Positions 43,587 to 52,412 of a DNA stretch of 64,000 nucleotides are shown piece by piece. Source of the DNA: Zoogloea sp041914405 (GTDB lineage Bacteria > Pseudomonadota > Gammaproteobacteria > Burkholderiales > Rhodocyclaceae); contig NZ_JAYSDK010000012.1 of the NCBI RefSeq assembly GCF_041914405.1, positions 61,710-125,709 on the forward strand. Reading direction: 5' to 3'. The notes under the pieces were generated by a model. That model searched no databases, was not told the origin of the DNA, and saw only the letters and a list, made by a program, of their open reading frames with translations. Numbering within the stretch: the stretch's first letter is position 1; each line of letters begins with the position of its first letter. A program made the position numbers and the translations under genes.

Positions 43587-44519
43587 ATGCGTATCGCCAA
43601 CAATGTGGCCGAACTGGTCGGCAACACCCCGCTCGTCAAGCTCAACCGGCTGGCCCCGTCCAACGGCGCCACCCTCGCCCTCAAGCTGGAGTTCTTCAAC
43701 CCGGCCCACAGCGTCAAGGACCGCATCGCCGCGGCAATGCTCGACGCGGCCGAAGCCGCCGGCAAGATCAAGCCCGACACCATCATCCTCGAACCCACCT
43801 CCGGCAACACCGGCATCGGCCTGGCAATGGTCTGTGCGGCGCGCGGCTACAAATGTGCGTTCGTGATGCCCGAGACCATGAGCCGCGAGCGCAAGCTGCT
43901 GCTCAAGGCCTACGGCGCCGAACTGATCCTGACCCCGGGCCCCGAAGGCATGCCCGGCGCGCTGAAGAAAGCAGCCGAACTGGCCGCCGCCGACTCCCGC
44001 TACTTCATCCCGCAGCAGTTCGAGAACCCCGCCAACCCGGCCATTCACCGCAAAACCACGGCCGAGGAGATTTGGGCCGACACCGATGGTCAGGTGGACA
44101 TTTTCGTGTCCGGCATCGGCACCGGTGGCACCATCACCGGCGTCGGCGAAGTGCTCAAGGAGCGCAAGCCGGGCGTCAAGGTCATCGCCGTCGAACCTGC
44201 TGCCAGTCCGGTGCTGTCCGGCGGCCAGCGTGGCCCGCACCCGATCCAGGGGATCGGCGCCGGCTTCGTGCCGGCCATCCTCAACACTGCGGTCTACGAC
44301 GAAATCGTGCAAGTGCCCAATGACGCGGCCCTCGACACCGCCCGCAAGCTGGCCACCGAGGAAGGCCTGCTGGTTGGCATCTCCTCCGGCGCTGCCGTGT
44401 GGGCCGCGCTGCAGGTCGCCGAGCGGCCGGAGAACGCCGGCAAGCTGGTGGTGGTGATCATCCCGTCCTTCGGCGAACGTTACCTGTCCACGGTGCTCTA
44501 CCAGCATCTGGAAGTCTGA
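43587..44519 (+). CDS. cysK: cysteine synthase (O-acetylserine sulfhydrylase)
   Basis: This PLP enzyme makes cysteine from O-acetylserine and sulfide. The 310-residue protein shows the PLP lysine in NPAHSVKDRIAAAM (about residue 43), the substrate loop PTSGNTGIGLA, the phosphate-binding GIGTGGTITG and the SSGAAV motif. The sequence is closest to the CysK class in its motifs, though CysM cannot be formally excluded. AAGGAG is positioned upstream of the ATG. The 116-bp leader is more AT-rich than the surroundings and probably holds its promoter, but I cannot point to reliable boxes. Confidence 0.93.
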   Translation: MRIANNVAELVGNTPLVKLNRLAPSNGATLALKLEFFNPAHSVKDRIAAAMLDAAEAAGKIKPDTIILEPTSGNTGIGLAMVCAARGYKCAFVMPETMSRERKLLLKAYGAELILTPGPEGMPGALKKAAELAAADSRYFIPQQFENPANPAIHRKTTAEEIWADTDGQVDIFVSGIGTGGTITGVGEVLKERKPGVKVIAVEPAASPVLSGGQRGPHPIQGIGAGFVPAILNTAVYDEIVQVPNDAALDTARKLATEEGLLVGISSGAAVWAALQVAERPENAGKLVVVIIPSFGERYLSTVLYQHLEV

Positions 44520-44544
44520 CCCTTCACTTCAGCGAGACTCCGGC

Positions 44545-45699
44545 TTGACGACCTTCGACTTCAGCACCGGCCCCGAGCGGGCCGGCTCCGACAGCATCAA
44601 GTGGCGCCGCTACGCCGGCCAAGACGTGATTCCCATGTGGGTTGCGGATATGGACTTCGCAGCCCCGCCGGCAGTGCTGGAAGCCCTCCACGCACGCATT
44701 GACCACGGCGTGTTCGGTTATGCCGACCCGTGGCCGAGCGTGGCCGAGGGGGTCATCGACGGCATCGCCCGTGACCACGCCTGGCAGGTCAAGCCGGAGT
44801 GGCTGGTGTGGCTGCCGGGCGTCGTCACCGGTTTCAACGTCGCGGTACGGGCGGTGGGCAAACCCGGTGACGGGGTATTCACCGCCACGCCGGTCTATCC
44901 GCCCTTCCTGCACGCGCCGGGCAATTTCGAGCAGCGCCTGGTCACCACGCCGCTGGTCCAGCGCGGTACGCGCTGGGAATGGGACTGGAGCCGCACCGAA
45001 GCCGCGGTGGCCGACGGCGTGCGCCTGTTCATGCTGTGCAACCCGCACAATCCGGTCGGCCGCGTCTTCGACCGGGACGAACTCGGCCGCATCGCCGTGC
45101 TGGCCGAACGTCACGATCTCATGATCTGCTCCGACGAGATCCACTGCGGCCTGGTCCTCGATCCCGCCAAGCCGCACATTCCCATCGCGTCCCTCGACGA
45201 GTCCGTGGCCAAACGCACCATCACGCTGATGGCCCCGTCCAAAACCTGGAACATTCCGGCCCTGTACTGCGCCTTCGCGATCATCCCCGACGCTGGCCTG
45301 CGTACCCGCTACAAGCGCGCGATGGCCGGCATCGTGCCGCACGTCAATGTGCTCGGGCTAGCTGCTACCGAAGTGGCCTACCGGGATTGCGGCCCCTGGC
45401 GGGAAGCCCTGCTCGATACCCTGCGCACCAACGCCGAACGGGTCGTCGAGGTCATCAACAGCCTGCCGGGCTTGGCCACCACCCCAATCGAAGCCACCTA
45501 CCTGGCGTGGATCGACTGCCGCAAGTTCATCGCCGCCCGTGGCATCACCAATGCGGCAGCCTTCTTCGAGGCAGCCGGCGTCGGCCTTTCAGACGGCAAG
45601 GATTTCGGCCTGCCGGGCTTCGTGCGCCTCAATTTCGGCTGCCCGCCGTCCCGTCTGGAGGACGGTCTGGCACGCATCCGCCGCGCGGTGATTTCCTGA
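44545..45699 (+). CDS. MalY/PatB-family PLP-dependent C-S lyase
   Basis: The 384-residue aminotransferase-fold enzyme has the family opening IKWRRYAGQDVIPMWVADMD, CNPHNPVGRVF, CSDEIHCGLVL and the PLP lysine in APSKTWNIPAL. Members cleave cystathionine or cysteine S-conjugates, so a cystathionine beta-lyase role next to cysK is reasonable. I start at TTG 44545. No ATG occurs before the conserved MWVADMD, and this codon gives the full N-terminus. It lies 25 bp after cysK, so co-transcription is likely. Confidence 0.9.
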   Translation: MTTFDFSTGPERAGSDSIKWRRYAGQDVIPMWVADMDFAAPPAVLEALHARIDHGVFGYADPWPSVAEGVIDGIARDHAWQVKPEWLVWLPGVVTGFNVAVRAVGKPGDGVFTATPVYPPFLHAPGNFEQRLVTTPLVQRGTRWEWDWSRTEAAVADGVRLFMLCNPHNPVGRVFDRDELGRIAVLAERHDLMICSDEIHCGLVLDPAKPHIPIASLDESVAKRTITLMAPSKTWNIPALYCAFAIIPDAGLRTRYKRAMAGIVPHVNVLGLAATEVAYRDCGPWREALLDTLRTNAERVVEVINSLPGLATTPIEATYLAWIDCRKFIAARGITNAAAFFEAAGVGLSDGKDFGLPGFVRLNFGCPPSRLEDGLARIRRAVIS

Positions 45700-45777
45700 A
45701 TTTCCTGATCTAGCGCAAGAATCCCGGCTTCCCAGCGCGCATACTGGGCGCGTTGCCACCCGCAGCCGGAGGTTCTT

Positions 45778-47589
45778 GTGAGTACGCTCCCTGCCACCCC
45801 GACCGCCGCCATCGACGGCATTCTGCAGCGCCACGGCCACTACCCGACCGAGTTGCTGCAGATCCTGATCGAAGTCCAGGACCTCGAAGGCTGGTTGCCG
45901 GCACCGACTCTGACCTACATCGCCCAGGCCCTGCACATCCCACGCAGCCGGGTGGAAGGGGTCGCCGGTTTCTACAGCTTCCTCTACACGCAACCGGTAG
46001 GCCGCTACCGGGTGCTGTTCTCCGACAACATCACCGACCGCATGCTCGGCAATACCGAGCTGATGGACGCCCTGTGCCGCAAGCTGTGGATCGAACCCGG
46101 CAAGCTCTCGGAAGACGGCCTGGTGAGCATCGCCACGACCTCCTGCACCGGCCTCTGCGACCAGGGGCCGGCCATGCTGGTCAACGGCCGTGCGATCGGC
46201 CAGCTGACCCACCGGCGCATCAACGAGATCGCCGAGATGATCCGCCAGCAGCGCCCCCTCGACCTGTGGCCCGCCGAGTATTTCCAGATCAGCGACAACA
46301 TCCGCCGCAAGGACAGCCTGCTCAACCTCGACATGAAGCCCGGCGCGGCGCTGGCCGCCGTCATCGAACTGGGCCGTGAAGGCTGGCTGCAGGAAGTTCA
46401 GAAATCGAACCTGCGCGGCCGTGGCGGCGCCGGCTTCGCCACTGCGGTCAAGTGGGCCAGCGCGCGCGATGCATCCGGCGAACCCAAGGTCATCGTCTGC
46501 AACGCAGACGAAGGCGAGCCTGGCACCTTCAAGGACCGGGTGCTGCTCAACAGCTATGCCGACCTGGTTTTCGAAGGCATGACGCTGGCCGCTTGGGCAG
46601 TTGGCGCGTCGGAAGGCTTCCTGTACCTGCGCGGCGAATACCGCTACCTGCTGCCGCAGCTGGAAGCCGTGCTGGCCCGCCGCCGCGAGGCCGGCCTGCT
46701 TGGCCGTCACATCCTGCATGAGCCCTGTTTCGATTTCGACATCCGCATTCACCTGGGCGCCGGCGCCTACGTGTGCGGCGAGGAAACCGCGCTGATCGAA
46801 TCCCTCGAAGGCAAACGCGGCACGCCACGGATCCGCCCGCCCTTCCCGGTCACCAAAGGCTATCTGGGCCGCCCGACCGTAGTGAACAACGTCGAAACCC
46901 TGGCCAAGACCTGCCTGATCGCCCTTGATGGCGGCGAAACCTTCGCGGCCAGCGGCACCGCCCAGTCGGCCGGCACCAAGATACTGTCGATCTCCGGCGA
47001 CTGCGCCGCGCCGGGTATCTACGAATATCCCTTCGGCGTGCCCATCGCACGCATCCTCGAAGACTGCGGCGCCAGCGACACCCAGGCCGTGCAGGTGGGC
47101 GGCGCGGCCGGCGTGTGCCTGGCCGGCTACGAGTTCCAGCGCCGCATCGCCTACGAAGACGTGCCCACCGCCGGCGCCTTCATGATCTTCGACGGCAGCC
47201 GCGACCTCTTCGACGTCGCCCGCGCCTTCGTGCATTTCTTCGCTCACGAGAGCTGCGGCTTCTGCACCCCGTGCCGGGTCGGTACTTCACTCTTAAAGGG
47301 CTTCATGGACAAGCTGGCTGACGGCCACGGCGCCAAGGCCGACCTGGCCGACATCGACTGGCTCGACCGCTTGCTCAAGAACGCCAGCCACTGCGGCCTC
47401 GGCAGCGCGGCACCGAATCCGGTCATCGACACCTTGCAGAAATTCCGTCCGGCCTACGAGCGGCGCCTGGTGTCACTGGATTTCGAACCGGCCTTCGACC
47501 TCGATGCAGCCCTAGCCGAAGCCCGCCAGCTCACCGCCCGCGACGACCCCGGCGCCCACCTGCAGACTCACGAGGAAGAAGAAAAATGA
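45778..47589 (+). CDS. hoxF: NAD-reducing [NiFe] hydrogenase diaphorase subunit HoxF
   Basis: HoxF binds FMN and NAD(H) in the bidirectional group 3d hydrogenase. The 603-residue protein joins an N-terminal NuoE-like domain (about 1-160) to a NuoF-like domain. The latter has the FMN/NADH sites NLRGRGGAGF, NADEGEPGTFKDR and GAYVCGEETALIESLEG, and the [4Fe-4S] cysteines SCGFCTPCRVG plus ASHCGLG. In the NuoE-like part only SCTGLC of the usual two cysteine pairs is present; the first pair is replaced by LFSDNITDRM. The GTG start has GGAGG just upstream. It heads hoxFUYHW and follows the C-S lyase gene by 78 bp. Confidence 0.96.
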   Translation: MSTLPATPTAAIDGILQRHGHYPTELLQILIEVQDLEGWLPAPTLTYIAQALHIPRSRVEGVAGFYSFLYTQPVGRYRVLFSDNITDRMLGNTELMDALCRKLWIEPGKLSEDGLVSIATTSCTGLCDQGPAMLVNGRAIGQLTHRRINEIAEMIRQQRPLDLWPAEYFQISDNIRRKDSLLNLDMKPGAALAAVIELGREGWLQEVQKSNLRGRGGAGFATAVKWASARDASGEPKVIVCNADEGEPGTFKDRVLLNSYADLVFEGMTLAAWAVGASEGFLYLRGEYRYLLPQLEAVLARRREAGLLGRHILHEPCFDFDIRIHLGAGAYVCGEETALIESLEGKRGTPRIRPPFPVTKGYLGRPTVVNNVETLAKTCLIALDGGETFAASGTAQSAGTKILSISGDCAAPGIYEYPFGVPIARILEDCGASDTQAVQVGGAAGVCLAGYEFQRRIAYEDVPTAGAFMIFDGSRDLFDVARAFVHFFAHESCGFCTPCRVGTSLLKGFMDKLADGHGAKADLADIDWLDRLLKNASHCGLGSAAPNPVIDTLQKFRPAYERRLVSLDFEPAFDLDAALAEARQLTARDDPGAHLQTHEEEEK

Positions 47590-48293
47590 CAAAACAGTTT
47601 CTCCTCGACGGCCAGCCCGTCCCCTTCGAGGACGGCCAGACCATCCTCGAAGCGGCCCGCAAGGCCGGCCACTACATCCCCAGCCTGTGCTGGCACCAAG
47701 ACTTTCCACCCCACGGCAGCTGCAAGCTGTGCATCGTCAAGGCGGCCGGCCGCCATGTATCGGCGTGCGCGACGCCGGCCAAGGAAGGCTGGGAGGTGGA
47801 GAGCAACACGCCGGAAATGAACGGCGAACGACGCGGCCTGCTGCAGATGCTGTTCGTCGAGGGCAACCACTTCTGCCCGTCGTGCGAGAAGAGCGGCAAC
47901 TGCGAGCTGCAAGCCCTCGGCTACGAATACGAGATGCTCACGCCGCGCTTCCGCCATTTCTTCCCTGAACGCCCGGTGGATGCCTCCCACCCGGACATGC
48001 TGCTCGACTTCAACCGCTGCATCTTCTGCGAACTGTGCGTGCGCGCCAGCCGCGATGTTGACGGCAAGTCGGTGTTCGCACTGACCGGCCGCGGCATCGA
48101 CAAGCACCTTACGGTCAATGCGGAATCCGGCAGGCTGGCCGACACCGACTTCTCGAAGGACGATCTGGCCGCGCGCATCTGCCCGGTCGGCGTCATCCTT
48201 CCCAAGGGCCGCGGCTTCGCGGTGCCGATCGGCGAGCGGACCTTTGATACCGAGACGATCCGCAGCAAGACGCTGAAGGAGGAGGAATCATGA
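47586..48293 (+). CDS. hoxU: NAD-reducing hydrogenase diaphorase subunit HoxU
   Basis: HoxU resembles the N-terminal part of NuoG and carries the Fe-S chain between HoxY and HoxF. The 235-residue protein has a [2Fe-2S] ferredoxin-type region (SLCWHQDFPPHGSCKLCIVK, later ACATP), a His-Cys ligated cluster (HFCPSCEKSGNC) and a [4Fe-4S] set (CIFCELC with ARICPVG). It overlaps hoxF and hoxY by 4 bp each (ATGA), so subunits are made in step. Confidence 0.96.
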   Translation: MTKQFLLDGQPVPFEDGQTILEAARKAGHYIPSLCWHQDFPPHGSCKLCIVKAAGRHVSACATPAKEGWEVESNTPEMNGERRGLLQMLFVEGNHFCPSCEKSGNCELQALGYEYEMLTPRFRHFFPERPVDASHPDMLLDFNRCIFCELCVRASRDVDGKSVFALTGRGIDKHLTVNAESGRLADTDFSKDDLAARICPVGVILPKGRGFAVPIGERTFDTETIRSKTLKEEES

Positions 48294-48847
48294 GCCCGGC
48301 TCCCGCCCCTGCCCGCAAACTGCGTGTCGCCACCACCTCGCTGGCCGGCTGCTTCGGCTGCCACATGTCCTTCCTGGACATCGACGAGCATCTGTTCGAA
48401 CTGGTGGAGCTGGTCGAGTTCGACCGCTCACCGCTGACCGACATCAAGGACGTGGGCCCCTGCGACATCGGCCTCATCGAAGGCGGGGTCTGCAACGCAG
48501 AAAACGTCCATGTGCTGCGCGAGTTCCGTCGCCACTGCAAGACACTGATCGCCCTTGGCGCCTGCGCAGTCAATGGCGGCCTGCCGGCCCAGCGCAACCA
48601 CCTGCCGCTGTCGGAATGCCTGCGTGAGGTCTACCAGTTCCGTCCAGGCCTAGAGAACGGGCAGATTCCCAACGACCCGGAGCTGCCGCTGCCGCTGGAC
48701 AAGGTGCGGCCGATCCACGAAGTGGTCCGCGTCGATTACTTCCTGCCCGGCTGCCCGCCATCCGGCCCGGCGATCTGGAAGTTCCTCACCGACCTGATCG
48801 CCGGCCGCACGCCGCGGCTCGCGAACGGATTGCTGCATTACGACTGA
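48290..48847 (+). CDS. hoxY: NAD-reducing hydrogenase small subunit HoxY
   Basis: HoxY holds the proximal [4Fe-4S] cluster next to the NiFe site. The 185-residue sequence has LAGCFGCHMSFLDID (Cys21 and Cys24), IGLIEGGVCNAEN, ALGACAVNGGLPAQRN and FLPGCPPSGPAIW, providing the expected cluster cysteines. There is no Tat signal, consistent with a soluble cytoplasmic enzyme. It overlaps hoxU by 4 bp and precedes hoxH by 10 bp. Confidence 0.96.
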   Translation: MSPAPAPARKLRVATTSLAGCFGCHMSFLDIDEHLFELVELVEFDRSPLTDIKDVGPCDIGLIEGGVCNAENVHVLREFRRHCKTLIALGACAVNGGLPAQRNHLPLSECLREVYQFRPGLENGQIPNDPELPLPLDKVRPIHEVVRVDYFLPGCPPSGPAIWKFLTDLIAGRTPRLANGLLHYD

Positions 48848-48857
48848 GGTTCTCACC

Positions 48858-50324
48858 ATGAGCTTCGAACTGGAAACCGCCACCAACCGGGAAAGCCTGC
48901 GCCGCGTCGCCATCGACCCCGTGTCGCGGGTCGAAGGCCACGGCAAGGTCACGCTGCTGCTCGACAACGCCGGCCATGTGAAGGAAGCCCGGCTGCACAT
49001 CGTCGAATTCCGCGGCTTCGAGAAATTCATTCAGGGCCGCCCTTACTGGGAAGTGCCGGTGATGGTGCAGCGCCTGTGCGGCATCTGCCCGGTAAGCCAC
49101 CACCTGGCCGCCTCCAAAGCGCTCGACCCGGTGGTTGGCGCCACGCAGATCACGCCCACCGCCGAGAAGATCCGCCGCCTGATGCACTACGGGCAGATCC
49201 TGCAATCCCACGCACTGCACTTCTTCCACCTCTCCTCCCCGGACCTGCTGTTCGGCTTCGAGTCACCGGTCCACCAGCGCAACATCGTCGGCGTCGCTGC
49301 CGCCTATCCTCACGTAGCGAAGGAAGGCGTGCTGCTGCGCAAGTTCGGTCAGGAGATCATCCGCGTCACCGCCGGCAAGCGGGTGCATGGCACTGGCGCG
49401 ATCCCCGGCGGGGTGAACAAGTCCCTGAGCGCCGACGACCGCGACCTGCTGCGCAAGGACGCCGACCAGGTCGTCAGCTGGAGCCGCGACGCGGTACGAC
49501 TCGCTCGCCGTCTGCATGAAGCCAACGGACCGCTGTATGACGAGTTCGGCCTGTTCCGCAGCCATCTGTTCAGCCTGGTACGGGCAGATGGCGCGATGGA
49601 CCTCTACGATGGCCACCTGCGCCTGCGCGATGCCCGCGGCCAGATCGTCCGGGACAATATGCCCTGCGCCGACTACGAGCAGCACATCGTCGAGGAAGTG
49701 AAGTCGTGGAGCTACATGAAGTTCCCCTTCATCCGCGACCTGGGCCCGGCCAAAGGCTGGTACAAGGTCGGCCCGCTGGCCCGCGTACAGAACTGCGATT
49801 TCATCCCCAGCCCGCTGGCCGAGGCGGAACGCCAGGACTTCATCGTCCGTGGCGAGGGCGAACCGATACACGCGCCGCTGGCCTACCACTGGGCGCGGAT
49901 GATCGAGATGCTGCACGCCGCCGAGGTGATCCGCGACCTGCTGGATGACCCGGACCTGCTGTCCGACGACCGCCTCGCCAGCGGCCCGAAGGGGCGCGAA
50001 GGGGTCGGCATCATCGAGGCGCCGCGCGGCACGCTGATCCACCATTACCGGGTCGGCGAAGATGATCTGGTCAGCTACTGCAACCTGATCGTATCCACCA
50101 CCCACAACAACCAGGCCATGAACGAGGCCGTGCGCCAGGTGGCCCGCCGCTACCTGGACGGACGCCAGCTCACAGAAGGGCTGCTGAACCACATCGAGGT
50201 TGCGATCCGCGCCTTTGACCCCTGCCTGTCCTGCGCCACCCACGCCCTTGGGAAGATGCCGCTGGCTGTCGAACTGGTGGATGAGGATGGACGCCTGGTG
50301 GATAAGGCAGTCAGTGGAGGGTGA
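48858..50324 (+). CDS. hoxH: NAD-reducing hydrogenase large subunit HoxH
   Basis: HoxH carries the NiFe(CN)2CO active site. In the 488-residue precursor the nickel ligands are RLCGICPVSHH (Cys74, Cys77) and DPCLSCATH (Cys456, Cys459). The C-terminal 26 residues after His462 (ALGKMPLAVELVDEDGR and following) form the extension that the endopeptidase HoxW removes once nickel is inserted. The start has GAGG eight bases upstream. The hyp accessory genes needed for cofactor assembly are not in this window and must be elsewhere. Confidence 0.97.
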   Translation: MSFELETATNRESLRRVAIDPVSRVEGHGKVTLLLDNAGHVKEARLHIVEFRGFEKFIQGRPYWEVPVMVQRLCGICPVSHHLAASKALDPVVGATQITPTAEKIRRLMHYGQILQSHALHFFHLSSPDLLFGFESPVHQRNIVGVAAAYPHVAKEGVLLRKFGQEIIRVTAGKRVHGTGAIPGGVNKSLSADDRDLLRKDADQVVSWSRDAVRLARRLHEANGPLYDEFGLFRSHLFSLVRADGAMDLYDGHLRLRDARGQIVRDNMPCADYEQHIVEEVKSWSYMKFPFIRDLGPAKGWYKVGPLARVQNCDFIPSPLAEAERQDFIVRGEGEPIHAPLAYHWARMIEMLHAAEVIRDLLDDPDLLSDDRLASGPKGREGVGIIEAPRGTLIHHYRVGEDDLVSYCNLIVSTTHNNQAMNEAVRQVARRYLDGRQLTEGLLNHIEVAIRAFDPCLSCATHALGKMPLAVELVDEDGRLVDKAVSGG

Positions 50325-50328
50325 GCAC

Positions 50329-50793
50329 GTGCGGCTGGTGGTGTTTGCGGTGGGCAACCCGTCACGGGGCGACGACGCGATCGGCCCGCGGCTGATGGCC
50401 GAACTGGAAAACTGGAATTTGCCCGATGTACGGCTGGTCAGCGACTTCCAGCTACAGGTCGAGCATGCCCTCGACCTGGACGACCGGGATCTGGCGCTGT
50501 TCATCGATGCCGGCACGGGTACGCCGGCACCCTTCTCGTTTCGGGAGATCCGCCCCGCCCCCGACCGTTCGATCAGCTCCCACGCCCTCTCACCGGAAGC
50601 CGTGCTGTACGTCCATGGGGAAATTCGTCGGCCACCGCCACCGGCCTTCGTACTGTGCGTACGCGGTGAGGACTTCCAGCTTGGTGAAGGCCTCAGCCCG
50701 ACTGCGGAGGCTCACCTGGATGCGGCGCGGAAGCACCTGCGGGACTGCCTGGCAACGATCGACACGGCAGCTTGGCGGCAACGGACCGCCTGA
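50329..50793 (+). CDS. hoxW: hydrogenase maturation endopeptidase HoxW
   Basis: HoxW cleaves the C-terminal extension of HoxH. The 154-residue product has the family opening LVVFAVGNPSRGDDAIGPRL with the nickel-sensing Asp, and LFIDAGTG further on. GTG 50329 is chosen because GGAGG (in the last hoxH codons) lies eight bases upstream. It starts 4 bp after the hoxH stop. No hoxI or further hydrogenase gene follows; a convergent gene on the other strand begins 29 bp later. Confidence 0.93.
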   Translation: MRLVVFAVGNPSRGDDAIGPRLMAELENWNLPDVRLVSDFQLQVEHALDLDDRDLALFIDAGTGTPAPFSFREIRPAPDRSISSHALSPEAVLYVHGEIRRPPPPAFVLCVRGEDFQLGEGLSPTAEAHLDAARKHLRDCLATIDTAAWRQRTA

Positions 50794-50822
50794 CACCGGC
50801 TCGCAGCAAAGCCCGGATGGTT

Positions 50823-51341
50823 TTAGGTTCCAGTGTGCAGCGTAGCCGGCTCGCGCCGGGACGCGTATTCGCGAATCAACACCGCAATCGCTCGGGCCGC
50901 CTCGTCGGGTAGCAGAATGCCCCCGCGCAGCTGGGCTGCCAGCACCAATGCGCCCCCCTCCTGGCTGCTTCGGCAATCACGCACCAGCAGCAACTGATCG
51001 CAGGGCACCTCGTGCCATGCCGGCGAACGGGTATCGATGGCGATGCTGAGTGCATCCTTCGGGGAGGCCAGCCAGTCGCGGATTTCATCGGCGAACGCAG
51101 CACAGGACAACACCCGCTCCGAGTCACCACAGCGGGCGAAACCGCTCGCCCACACCAGTTCCTCCTGAAGGCTGGCGCCATCCGGACTCAGCACCCCGAT
51201 GGCGATCCGCTCCGCATCGAGGGCGCGCAGCAGCTGCCGCAGCGCACGCAGGCTGGCAAAGCGCGCATCGTTCAGATGACGCACCAGCGCCGCACCGGTA
51301 ATGGCCGCCTCGGAGACAGGGTCACCCACGACCGACCTCAT
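50823..51341 (-). CDS. soluble protein of unknown function, 172 aa, possibly GAF-like
   Basis: I recognise no family with confidence. The sequence alternates helix and strand (FASLRALRQLLRALDAERIA, IGVLSPDGA, then LLLVRDCRSSQEGGALVLAA and a final helix DEAARAIAVLIREYAS). This could be a degenerate GAF or PAS-like sensor fold. It has no signal peptide and no membrane helix. Base composition resembles its neighbours. It is convergent with hoxW and preceded by a long AT-rich leader with a TTGACA element. Its place between the hydrogenase and a two-component region suggests a signalling role, but that is inference. The ATG has no clear Shine-Dalgarno. Confidence 0.6.
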   Translation of the reverse strand: MRSVVGDPVSEAAITGAALVRHLNDARFASLRALRQLLRALDAERIAIGVLSPDGASLQEELVWASGFARCGDSERVLSCAAFADEIRDWLASPKDALSIAIDTRSPAWHEVPCDQLLLVRDCRSSQEGGALVLAAQLRGGILLPDEAARAIAVLIREYASRREPATLHTGT

Positions 51342-51710
51342 CTGACAGGTTCATCGATTCCCCTGGCTAAATGTGCCCACCACGGCCTCAACCTAGTCCA
51401 CCGCAACAGTGCTCGGACTGCCGACGGGCAGCAGCAGGACTGGCCGCATCAAAGGCGCACAATAACGACAAAGGCACAAATACGAAATATATCATTATTG
51501 TCAAATTCTACCGCACATTGGAGATTGTCACATAAGATCCTGACATATACACCCCCTTCTTGCGGACAATCGCCAATATCATCACAGCATCACCGAGGAC
51601 GGCGTCCGGCACCTTGACCCGCTTCAATTCAGGACGAAGAAGGGCGCGCAGTCAGCACCGCAACGGGCGCAACCCTCTCTCCTGCGCACGGGAGTTGGAC
51701 TGCGGCGATC
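51342..51710. other. non-coding region, partly AT-rich
   Basis: About 370 bp carry no convincing gene. The segment 51465-51560 is markedly AT-rich for this genome and holds the leftward promoter described at 51477. I see no tRNA or riboswitch in it. Confidence 0.4.
51477..51504 (-). promoter_or_regulatory. candidate sigma70 promoter for the 50823-51341 gene
   Basis: On the minus strand a consensus TTGACA (51499-51504) is followed after 16 bp by TATTTG (51477-51482, 3/6). It would give a leader of about 130 bases. The perfect -35 and the AT-rich surroundings support it; the -10 is weak. Confidence 0.4.
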
Positions 51711-51754
51711 CAAAAACGATCGGCCCCAGCAGCGCAGGGCTGCCAGGGCCGATC
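51711..51754 (-). terminator. Rho-independent terminator of the HTH-receiver gene
   Basis: GATCGGCCC and GGGCCGATC form a 9-bp outer stem. An inner GCAGC/GCTGC stem sits across a small CA/CA internal loop. On the minus strand the hairpin is followed by GTTTTTG. It lies 32 bp past the stop of the gene ending at 51786. Confidence 0.8.
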
Positions 51755-51785
51755 AGATCACTTACGGGTCACGCCAAGCGGGCGC

Positions 51786-52412
51786 TCAGGCTCCCCGCAC
51801 TCGCCGCTGCAGCGCCATGATCTTGGCCTGCACGTAACCCTTTAGTTCCCGGAAAGGCACCGGCTTGGAATACAGGATGACGTCGGGAGGCAGTCCACCC
51901 TGCTCGGCGATGTCGTCATCGGTCAGACCGCTGACCACAACGATGTCGAGATCCTGCAACTGGGTATCGGCACGGAGGCGGCGGATCATCTCGAAGCCAT
52001 CGATGCCCGGCATGCGCAAGTCGGTGATCAGCAGGTCGGGCGCCTCGCGGCCGATCTCGAGCAGGCCGTCGATTCCGCTGGAAACCAGGCGTACCTGCAA
52101 CGGCAGGCCCCATGAGGTGAAGGTGTGCTCGTAGAGCTTCTGGAGGATGCGATCATCCTCGGCCACCAGAATCTGGAGTGCATTGCCCGGGGCCCGGGCC
52201 TGTCCCCCCTGGCCGCCGCCGGCCATCGAGCGGGCACGGAATTCCTCGATGGAACTCACGCGGATCCGGCGATGCCCACCCGCAGTCTTCCAGCCCTCAA
52301 GCTGGCCATTCTCGACCATCTGCTGAATGGTGCCCAAGGAAAGACCCAGCCGCTGGGCTGCTTCGGAAGTGCTGCAATATTCCTTTTCAGGAGATTCGGG
52401 CGTGGCGGCCAT
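51786..52412 (-). CDS. orphan regulator: excisionase-type HTH fused to a receiver domain
   Basis: Residues 12-62 form a MerR/excisionase-like winged HTH (CSTSEAAQRLGLSLGTIQQM, then LEGWKTAGGHRRIRVSSIEE). After a glycine-rich linker, residues 79-200 are a receiver domain with acidic pocket Glu85-Asp86-Asp87, phospho-acceptor Asp131 in LLITDLRMPG, and the switch lysine in YSKPVPF. This order (DNA-binding first, receiver second) is the reverse of most response regulators. The HTH of this type usually binds direct repeats. The gene is divergent from the large sensor kinase at 52862, an obvious candidate partner. Its own terminator follows. Confidence 0.85.
   Translation of the reverse strand: MAATPESPEKEYCSTSEAAQRLGLSLGTIQQMVENGQLEGWKTAGGHRRIRVSSIEEFRARSMAGGGQGGQARAPGNALQILVAEDDRILQKLYEHTFTSWGLPLQVRLVSSGIDGLLEIGREAPDLLITDLRMPGIDGFEMIRRLRADTQLQDLDIVVVSGLTDDDIAEQGGLPPDVILYSKPVPFRELKGYVQAKIMALQRRVRGA

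Noticed and set aside
45700..45777. possible sigma54 promoter before hoxF
   Set aside because: No GG-N10-GC pair with a TGGC core is present in the 78-bp gap, so any such promoter must lie further upstream.
51342..51710. possible tRNA or riboswitch in the AT-rich gap
   Set aside because: No cloverleaf, no T-loop consensus and no conserved aptamer core could be found by eye.
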